Assembly: GCA_001606155.1 (NCBI GenBank)
Contig: LODT01000015.1
Span: 213,114 to 277,113, forward strand
DNA: 64,000 nt
Origin: Tieghemostelium lacteum
Lineage: Eukaryota > Evosea > Eumycetozoa > Dictyosteliales > Raperosteliaceae
Reading direction: 5' to 3'
Under the pieces are notes generated by a model that had not been told where the DNA came from, did not search any database, and saw nothing but the letters and a program-made list of their open reading frames with translations. This document shows, piece after piece, positions 35,648-44,268 of this stretch. The position numbers and the translations under genes were made by a program. The first letter of the stretch is position 1; the number at the start of each line of letters is the position of its first letter.

Positions 35648-36467
35648 TTTTCGTAATCTGTAATTTGAATTTAGTGTAAAAAATGAAAAAAAATATAAAA
35701 TCTTTTATTAAGTTTTAAATGTAAATATTTTTCCAAACTATGGCATCAATAGGTTAATGTACATGAATAATTTAAACACTATGTTCACTGAGAATACTCT
35801 TTGTTCTTATATTAATTTCAGTTAATATATATTTAAAATATAAAATCAATATCTCAACTTTCAGAACTATCATCGAATTTCAATAATTCCACGATAAATA
35901 CCTCAAATACTCTCTCAACCAAATCAAACAAAATATTAATTATCTAATAACTAAATTTTCAAAAGAAACAATATTATTACCCCTTTGGTTTTCTGATAGA
36001 TAATCTATTAACCAAAAATAATACCTTGCTATCTTTGTGTTAATGTATTTACCAAAAGGATTAAATGGCGAATTAAATACGATGGCCCGGAAGAGGCAAA
36101 AAGCAAAAGATTAATTAAAGATAAAATGAATTGTTTTAATTTATTGTTTTGATTGATTGTTTTGATTTAGTGTTGTTATTGTAAGACAGTGTTATATAAG
36201 GATAGATTATATAGTTATAAGTTTAAAGTATTCAATGTGTATTAGACGTACTAAAAGACTTATATCAAACCATAATGGCCAATGTTTATTATATATTATA
36301 TTGAAGAGAGGATCCTAGATCTCTTCATATTTCTATATATAGAAATATACCTAACTTTGTCTAGTATTCTATATAAAGGTATAGTTACCTAAACAGACTC
36401 CATGTCTGACATGTTATCAATTCAGTTATTAGATAGAATGAATCTTTGATTGAGTGTATTGATATTT
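35648..36467. other. spacer with palindromes, no gene seen
   Basis: 820 bp upstream of purB and downstream of the SAM-NTPase gene. It contains a hairpin with 7-bp arms at 36303-36326 and a perfect 22-bp palindrome at 36327-36348. Short TTGTTTTGATT repeats lie at about 36130-36172. A GC-richer patch near 36083 starts ATGGCCCGGAAG but reads only ten codons. No coding sequence can be supported. Confidence 0.45.
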
Positions 36468-38866
36468 TTATTCCTCTAGTTTATATATAAAGTCTTGAAA
36501 AGGGTAGTAGAACCCATCATGTGGTTGAATTTCATTGTTATTTATGTTCTTTGTGCCTCTACATACTATAATAGCCTCTGTTATATTAGGTTCATTTATA
36601 CTCTTTTTCAGTTGGTCTTCGAAATTTTCTATCATGTGAGTTGTAATAAAATGATTTAAGTAGACGATAGGAATGAATTTAATCTGCTGCTTGTTACTAT
36701 TTTTTTTCTCTATATGTTCAGATGCTCTGACAGAATTGTTTAGGTTAAAATCCTTTGTTTTAAGTGTTGCTGTTGAACCATCAATGTGTTTGGAATTTCC
36801 AAGGAAATAAGTTGTACCCATATCCACTTTAGCATTGCAGAATATATCAACAAGAGGGTTCTTTATTATTGAGGTTCCGACTTGGCATTGTTTATCTATA
36901 TCACAGTTCTCAGGACATCTATTTGTTGGAAAGGAGCACATTGAGAGTGTTTCAACTTCAGTTGAAAATGTAAGATCGGCAAGAATAGGTGGGAAAAAAA
37001 GAGCATTTCTATAGTATTCCCCCAACGAATAAGATTTGGATTTATACATTAGTGAAAGTAAATGGTGAGATTGATTTTTGATTGTTTCAAGATAGCAGTT
37101 AAAGTTTTCCCATTCCTCCCAACTTGATTTCTTTTCAAGTAAAATAATGAGATATTTTAAACTGTTGAGGAGTGGTGATTGGTTATATACGTTGGTATAT
37201 CTCCTCAAGAAAATGAGGGGCAAAAATACTTTGTTGTCCGATGTAATAGTGATAAGCCCATTAGATTGAAGGTCATCAAATGTACGTTCATTTATTAGAG
37301 TTGGATCTTGAGGATGAATGACCGTTATAGGTTTATCTTGGGGACGAATGACCTTTTGAGTAACAGAATACGCTATGATACTTGGCGAGAGATCTTCGTC
37401 TATAATGGCAACTGGATATCTTTGATTAAGATCTATCTCCACTGTAGTTAATAAATCTGTAGTATTATAATTAATTGGTAGTGTATTTGAACCAAAATGA
37501 TTGCGAATCACGTTAAACAAGATTTCCAGTGGTCGTGGCCATCCTCCCATAAATCTTATTGCTCTTTGGATATCATTATCCTTAAATTTTTGGGTTCCTA
37601 AAATTGTTTCTGAAATCTTCATGTATTCATTTAGATTCAATAAACGTAATGGGATAAAGTGGTATGGAATGGAAGATTCCCCAATGACAAATGTGATATC
37701 CTCCAAAATGATACCTGCAAATATTATGTTGAAAAAGAGCTGCTTTGAATTTGGAGGAGGAACTAGAAGACCAGAGATTGATTGAATCACCATTTTCAGA
37801 ATTGACCTTCGGTGTACCACATCCTTCGAATCGAATAAACACTTTTGAAATTCATCAATCCCAAAATTAATAAGACATTCTTGATTTTGCATTGTAGGAT
37901 CTAAACTGGTGAGGTGATCATGTATAGCTGAAAAACAGAATGTAAAAGTTATTGTCTCTTTGAGCATCGATTCGATTTCACAGCAAAATTTTTCATATGG
38001 GACATGATGGCCTTCAGCAAAGTATTTGTGAAGAATTCTCTTACATAATGCAAAAGTTGGATTAGAACCTTCAATATGAACCCATGAGCTTGCATTTCCG
38101 AGGGATATATTGATATTAATTTGGTGCTTAGGCAATTTGCTTTCAATTTTGGTGTGAAAATATTTTCCTATATGTTGCAAAATCCTTGTCTTCCCAATAC
38201 CTGGTGCACCTGCTATAACCAAAAGAGGTTGGTTTTCTCTATGACGGTTTGAGATTTGGTATCTAGTTAATACCTTATTATATATATCTTGTAGTACCTT
38301 ATCCCTCCCCATTAGAGGCATTTCAGTGGCTGTATTATTAAATGGAGGTTTTGGTGCTCCATATCTATTAAGCATCCAATTTAGTAGATCTTGAGGACTT
38401 TCCCATTTACCTACTTATAAAAAAATATTAGTATACCAAATCCAAACCTAAAAACTATACAATTAATCTATATACCTTGCTTTCCTTGTGTACCTATTGT
38501 GTGTGGTTGAACAGGTGTTTAAATTTTATAAAGTTTATGTAAAAAAAATATTAGTATAAATGTTTAGATTAGTGATAGATGTTTAGTTTACAAACCTAGT
38601 GTTTGTGGTGGATAGAATTTTGCAAGAATTCTAACCGAAGAAGGGATTGATACACCTATATCCTTTAATTCTTTTTCTAAAATTCCATTTTTGTGTTCAA
38701 ATATTAACCAAAATCCATCTAACTTATAATTTCTAATAATTATCATATCCTTTTCAGGTATTCCAATGAATTTACACCATTTTTGAACTGCTTCAGTGTC
38801 CCAATGTTCATTTGGTATATCAAAATCGGTAAAAGTTGGTTGTGTATTATTATTATCCCTATTCAT
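36468..38866 (-). CDS. SAM-domain plus P-loop NTPase (Crinkler/STAND-like)
   Basis: I read three exons, 38866..38596, an 18-nt microexon 38493..38476, and 38410..36468. All phases are 1 and the product is 743 aa. Residues about 14-82 form a SAM domain (WDTEAVQKWCKFIGI, LDGFWLI, IGVSIPSSVR). A P-loop NTPase follows: LMGRDKVL, Walker A GAPGIGKT at about 162, a Walker-B-like LINFGIDEFQ at about 276, and GGWPRPLE near 380. The DEFQ and GG.PR.LE motifs are those I associate with Crinkler-family and STAND NTPases. The last about 250 residues contain CPENCDID and a conserved-looking end I cannot assign; a nuclease-like domain is possible but not shown. The function may be nucleotide-dependent signalling or an effector-like role. 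The microexon is inferred from splice signals. Confidence 0.7.
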
Positions 38867-39520
38867 TTCTTTAAAAAAAAAAACAAAAAATACACTAAAC
38901 ACTTTTGGGTAATCTAATATATAAAAACCAAGTGCAAAAAAATAATAAACATTAAATAATTATTAAAATAATAATAAAAAGATTGATTTTGAGAGTATAT
39001 CTTACAAAGAAAAGTTTATTTATTTCTTTTAAAGCTCGTACAATCTATAGATCCAGAATATTTTCCTAATATGGAGCTCCAATGAATAAATTCTAACTAA
39101 GATATATGATTCTGAGAATGACCACCTATCAACATATAGGGTTGATTTAGGTATACAAGTAATCTCTTCTCAGTCTCTAATACTTATATAGCTTCTACAC
39201 CATTTAAGTACCAAACATATCCTGTATAGATTGGAAATTGGTTTTAGTGTCTATCAAATCCTGTTTTATGCACTGAAATTTAAATAAAAAATATGGAGAT
39301 GTACAACCAGTTACCCAACTTAGATCAAGAGATTGACTATATTCTTCTTCATTGATATCTTAATGAATGCAAAAAAGTATTGATTTTTGCATCTGTCTGT
39401 GCTGTTTAAAATAGATTATTTATTTTATTATTCAAAATAAAATTGGAAATAATGTTAGTTTATTTTTTTGCAAAGGCAAAATAAAATGGGTCAATAGGCA
39501 ATATATCTGGAGTACTGTAG
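38867..39520. other. spacer with a possible minus-strand coding remnant
   Basis: Promoter side of the SAM-NTPase gene and 3' side of the CYTH-like gene. The minus-strand frame 39358..39204 reads as protein-like sequence (listed separately). The remainder is AT-rich with no further feature. Confidence 0.4.
39204..39358 (-). pseudogene. short orphan coding-like fragment
   Basis: The minus-strand frame after an AG at 39360-39359 reads INEEEYSQSLDLSWV and ends with FQSIQDMFGT and a stop. An internal TTTAAATTTCAG could be an acceptor, so it may be one or two old exons. No start codon or upstream exon fits. The amino-acid composition looks coding, but the family is unknown. Confidence 0.25.
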
Positions 39521-40126
39521 TCATTCATTGAAGAAGTTAATTGATTTTTTTTTTGAAATTTCCATATAGTGAATAATTTTACTTTTAACTGGCTTTGGGT
39601 TATTAAATTTTTGAAAAAGAATAAGGAGGTTTTTATAGTTATTTGCTTTGGTTTTTGCGCTTCCATATAATGCATGCATGCCAAAATGTTCATAGAAAGC
39701 ACAATCAATATACATGGATATATCAGGTTCTAGTTCAAAGTAATATCTTGAAACTGAGAATTTGGCATATATCACTTCTTCTTTTTCATTAATATGTAAA
39801 GACTCCCTGATCTTTTCTTTTTTGTCATTGAATGTATTTACTTTTGTAAATCTCTTATCTTGAAGAATTTGTTTAGCTATAAACTTTCCATTTTGGTACT
39901 TAACCCAGATGTTATCTTTCAATAAACTAAGGTCTTTATTATCAATATATTGCTCCTGTAAAATTTCTGTTTTTGTAGGTGTTTGTTGTAAAAGATATTT
40001 AACAATTGAGTTGTCAACCATAAAGTGATAAATTATTTCTTTGTTTTTTTTAAGAAGAGTATCACATTTAGTAGGTAATGAACTAAATGAATAGGATTGG
40101 GTAAAATTGCAATTAACTGTGGACAT
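39521..40126 (-). CDS. probable CYTH-fold (triphosphate tunnel) protein
   Basis: Intronless, 201 aa. The pattern is CYTH-like: an EQYIDNKDLSLLKDNIWVKYQ block resembling the strand pair with D.YyDt and LR-type residues, GKFIAKQ, and later YFELEPDISMYIDCAFYEHFG. The family includes thiamine triphosphatases and adenylate cyclase CyaB. The typical N-terminal ExExK signature is not obvious, so activity is uncertain. The coding frame ends four codons after an A10 run. The alternative frame beyond the run stays open for about 26 more residues (ending FYFAFAKK at 39460). A one-base indel in the tract, real or artefactual, would therefore swap tails. Unknown lineage protein is the alternative. Confidence 0.5.
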   Translation of the reverse strand: MSTVNCNFTQSYSFSSLPTKCDTLLKKNKEIIYHFMVDNSIVKYLLQQTPTKTEILQEQYIDNKDLSLLKDNIWVKYQNGKFIAKQILQDKRFTKVNTFNDKKEKIRESLHINEKEEVIYAKFSVSRYYFELEPDISMYIDCAFYEHFGMHALYGSAKTKANNYKNLLILFQKFNNPKPVKSKIIHYMEISKKKSINFFNE

Positions 40127-40260
40127 TTATAATAATAATAAAATTTTGAGAAATTTTTTTTTTATTATTTCTTTTTTTTTATCATTTGTTTAATATATTG
40201 GTTGAACTCTGCAATTTTAAAATTTTAAATAAGGTTGCCTCATTATATTTTATTTTTTTG

Positions 40261-42969
40261 TTAATTTAATTCTTGAATAAGTTTAGCAACTAAAGCTGTC
40301 CAACCAGTTTGATGAGATGCTCCTAAACCTTGACCGTTATCGCCATGGAAATATTCATTGAATAAAATGTAATTTTTCCAATGATCTTTTTGATAGACAC
40401 TGTGTTTGGCTGTACATTTTCTCTTGTTGCTTTCCTTGTCTAATTTAAAGATACCAATAATACGTTGAGACAAATCATTGGCAATCTCATTGAGATTTGA
40501 TAGTTTACCAGATCCCGATGGATATTCAATTTGGAATGAGTTACCATAGTATTGGTAGAATGTACGAAGTGATTGAATCATAATATAGTTTACAGGTATC
40601 CAACAAGGTCCAGTCCAATTTGAGTTTCCACCAAACATACCAGAGGTACTCTCACCTGGATTGTATGAAACTGTATTAGTACCACACCCGAAGTTATAAG
40701 GTTCATTTGCATGTGATTTAGAGAGTGATCTCAACCCGTTATCAGAAAGGAACCAATCACAATCCACCATTTTTTTGAGAATTTGTTCGAGTTTATGTTT
40801 GTCAACTAGAGCCAGTAATCTAGAGTTATTTTCACCCAATGCTGTAAAGGATGCTACATTGGCAACTAGATTTGGACGATACTTGACAAACCAGTCCAAA
40901 CGATCTTTGAACTTTGGTAAGGCATTAAGTGTTTCCTCATCAAGAATCTCAGTTGCATATAGTGGAATTAACCCTACAAATGTGTACAATTTGATTTTTC
41001 TGGAATTACAATTGTTTCCACCGACAATAGAGTCAAAGAAGAATCCGTCTTCGGCAGACCATAATCCTCCGCTTTTTGATGTAATACTCTTTGCAATACT
41101 AATGTAATGTTCAAGGAACTTTGTTGCAATGGCCTCATATGACTGTCTTTCTCTAGCGAGAATTAATGAGATCTTTAGCATATTTGCGCTGTAGAATGCC
41201 ATCCAAGATGTACCATCAGCTTGTAAGAGTCTTTGTCCATCAGGTAACTTTGCAGAACGATCAAAAACACCAATGTTATCGAGACCCAGGAAGCCACCTT
41301 CAAATAAATTGTTTCCGGAGATATCCTTTTTGTTTACCCACCATGTAAAGTTTAGAAGTGATTTATGGAAGATCTCTTCTAGGAATTCAATGTCCTTGAC
41401 ACCGGTTGTCTTTAGAATGAATTGGTAGACTTCCAATGCAGCCCATGCGTGTACTGGGGGATTGGTATCCGAGAAATCCCATTCATAAGCAGCATATTGC
41501 CCATTACTGTGTGTATACCATTCACGAGTAATCAATATCAACTGACGCTTAGTCCACTCCAAGTCGATGAGCATCATTGGTATCATTTGAATACCAAGAT
41601 CCCATGTACAAAGGAATGGAAACTCAAATTTATCTGGCATGGATATAACATCATTACTATAGAAATGTCCCCAATGGGTAAGTCTCTTTACTGGAACTTT
41701 TCTAGGATGACTAGGGTCACCTTTCTTCCACATGTCCACACCAAAGTGGTAGTATTGCTTAGTCCATAGTAACCCTGCCAAAGCCTGTCTTTGAATATTC
41801 TTTACATCCATTTCCATTAACTTATTCTGATGAATTGATTCATAGAATTCATCAGCCTCCTCTAAACGATCTTTAAAAATCTTATCAAAATCCAAAAATG
41901 GCTGAGAATTAGCTGCATCGGAAAATCTAATTTTTACAGTAAAACTCTCACCAGGTTTCAAAACCTTATGGCATTTTGCAGCGGCTTTAGTTCCTTTATG
42001 TTCTGGATTGACGCAATCCATCCAACCTTTAACCACAGCATTATTGATACCATCTTTAACATAAGGACTTGAATTAGGCCAATTGAATAGTTTCTGATGA
42101 TTTGTGTCATTCTCAGTGAACAAATATTCAATAGGAGCACCACTGTCATCTTGAACTGCATAATATCTCTTTCCTATATGTTTCTCATCAGCTAACAATG
42201 TATTATCCTTTAATTTTTCAATAGTTCCCTTTTCAGAGTGGTAACCCCATGCCCAAGTATTTCTAAACCATAAATGTGGTAAAACAGTTATAGGTGCACT
42301 TTTATCTGATGATCTATTATAGACAGTAACTTTACATAATATATCTTCTTGATCTGCTTTAGCATATTCTATAAAACAATCAAAATACTCATCATTGTCA
42401 AAGATACCAGTATCCTCCAACTCAAATTCCTGTTCTTCTCTACTACGTTGTCTGTTTACCTGTACCAATTGTTCATAGGGAAACTCATTCATTGGATACT
42501 TGTACAACATTTTAGCATAACTATGAGTTGGTAAATTATCAATATAAAAATAATGTTCTTTAACATCTTCTCCATGGTTACCTTCTGGACCTGTCAATCC
42601 AAAATATCTTTCCTTTATAATTGGATCAACTCCATTCCAAAATGCTACACCTAAACAAATATTCTGATGTCTATTACAAAATCCACCAATTGCATCTTCA
42701 GACCATCTATAAGCTCTACTTCTAGCTTGATCATGTGTAAAATAACTCCATGGATCACCATTTTCACTGTAATCTTCTCTAACAGTACCCCATTCTCTAT
42801 CTCCTACATAAGTACCCCTAATTAAATTTTCATTTTTATCATTAATATACTTATTATTTGAGTTCAAATTGCTATTGTATTATTATTTGAAAGATTACCA
42901 TTTTTTCCAATCAGAATTTCTAGATAGAGAATCTTGAAGTCTTTGTCCTTCTTTGGTTTTTGAATACAT
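40261..42969 (-). CDS. GH63-family glycosidase (mannosyl/glucosylglycerate hydrolase-like)
   Basis: Exon 1 is 42969..42899 (MYSKTKEGQRLQDSLSRNSDWKK). Exon 2 is 42871..40261 after a 27-bp gap, a very short intron whose signals (GTAATC..TAG) are clear. The product is 893 aa. A start inside exon 2 would need TTG, so the spliced start is better. It has no signal peptide, so it is probably cytosolic. GDREWGTVREDYS, WSYFTHDQARSRAYRW, LTGPEGNHGEDVKE and CTWDLG are characteristic of the long GH63-related group found in bacteria and fungi. LFEGGFLGLDNIG, SGMFGGNSNWTGPCW and FNEYFHGDNG.GLGA lie in the catalytic barrel. Related enzymes hydrolyse mannosyl- or glucosylglycerate; the ER processing glucosidase is a more distant relative. 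The true substrate is unknown. Confidence 0.82.
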
Positions 42970-43207
42970 AATCTTAAGAGTATATTAGTAGTAGGAAATT
43001 TAGGATTTGTAAAATAGAAAAAAAAAAAAATTAAATATCTATTATGATGATCAGAGTTTTACAACTCCCGAATTTATTCTCTATTAAATTTAATTAAATT
43101 GGGATTCTAAAAATCTGGTGTAGGACTCTGGAAATTTTAAAAAATAGTAAAAAAAAATCTTCTAATAGTTCTTTTTTTTTTAAATTTTTGATTTATAGAA
43201 AAAAAGA

Positions 43208-44191
43208 ATGTCATCGTTTACTACTGTCACTGTATTATTATTATTGATATTGTCAGTTGTCTATTCTCAAGATTCATCATCTTCTGATGGATTTCCATGT
43301 CCATTCTATAGAGAATTGGTAGTTAAAAACCCACCATTAAATGGTAATGATATTATAATTCTACAACAATTACTCTCTAGATCTTTTGAAAATGTAGCAT
43401 TATCTGGAAACTTTGATCAAACAACTTCCTATTTATTATCCAAATTTCAAAGTTTAAATCAAATGTAAAGATTATATTTAACTAACATACCCACACCCCA
43501 GGGTTAAAAAAATTTAAATTTAGAATCACAAAAAACTTGATTATAATTAACAATTTTTATATATTCGATTAATAATAGTGATGATTCTGGTAATTTAGAT
43601 ATTGAAACTGCAAATATACTTTTAGAGAATAACCTTGCAGATGGATACAAAGACAATGGTATGATTCCACCAGGATTCTTATACAAAGTCTATGTACCAG
43701 TATTTAAAAATAGATCTATTGAAACTACAGCATTCCTCTATGACAATCAAATGAATGTTTTATTGAATTTCACAGTTAGAACACATGGCCAAATGGACAA
43801 TAGTACTGGATTGGCAATGAATGAGTTCTGTGGTGACGGTAGTACACCAACAGGTCTAATGCTATTTGATTTCAATTCACCAGAACCAGATCCAGTTTCA
43901 TTTGGACCTTACCCAATTAACAGAGCTGTTCAAGGTCTTACAGGTAATGCCTATACCATCATTTCCAATATTCGTGATGGTATCCTATTACACACTGGTG
44001 AGTGGCCAAATTGGAATCCATCCATGCCAATGCCAAATTCACATGGTTGCATTCATTCTCATCCAGATGACATCTATCAAATCTCACAAATTCTTCCAAC
44101 TCTTGGTGTACAAATGAGACAAAACACTTATGGTCAATTACCATATCCATATCAACCACAAGGTATTCTTTCAATTGAATTGATTGAATAA
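43208..44191 (+). CDS. secreted L,D-transpeptidase (YkuD) domain protein
   Basis: Exons 43208..43464 and 43579..44191 (114-bp intron, phase 2), 289 aa. A signal peptide (TVTVLLLLILSVVYS) is followed by a peptidoglycan-binding-like module at about 35-86 (NGNDIIILQQLLSRSF ... GNFDQTTSYLLSKFQ). A YkuD catalytic domain follows. The catalytic signature is intact: the His of LLHTGEW, then 15 residues, then SHGC with Cys243 as nucleophile, then IH. In bacteria these enzymes form 3-3 peptide cross-links in peptidoglycan, a polymer amoebae do not make. An intron with an ordinary AT-rich sequence and dictyostelid codon use show it is a true nuclear gene. The likely role is secreted and directed at bacterial cell walls or cellulose-matrix proteins; this is inference. 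Confidence 0.85.
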
Positions 44192-44268
44192 ACCCTTTTA
44201 TCACACCCCCCTTTCCATACCTTAAAATAGAAAAGATTATAACCAAATGTTTTAAATTATTACAAATT

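Noticed and set aside
36083-36115. GC-rich ATGGCCCGGAAG open frame
   Set aside because: Only ten codons to a stop, with no splice donor or homology.
37544-37551. Second DUSE-like TCCCATAA
   Set aside because: It lies inside the SAM-NTPase coding sequence, with no structured segment nearby.
42862-42871. Glycosidase start inside exon 2
   Set aside because: It would need a TTG start. A spliced upstream exon with ATG at 42969 matches the family's N-terminal pattern better.
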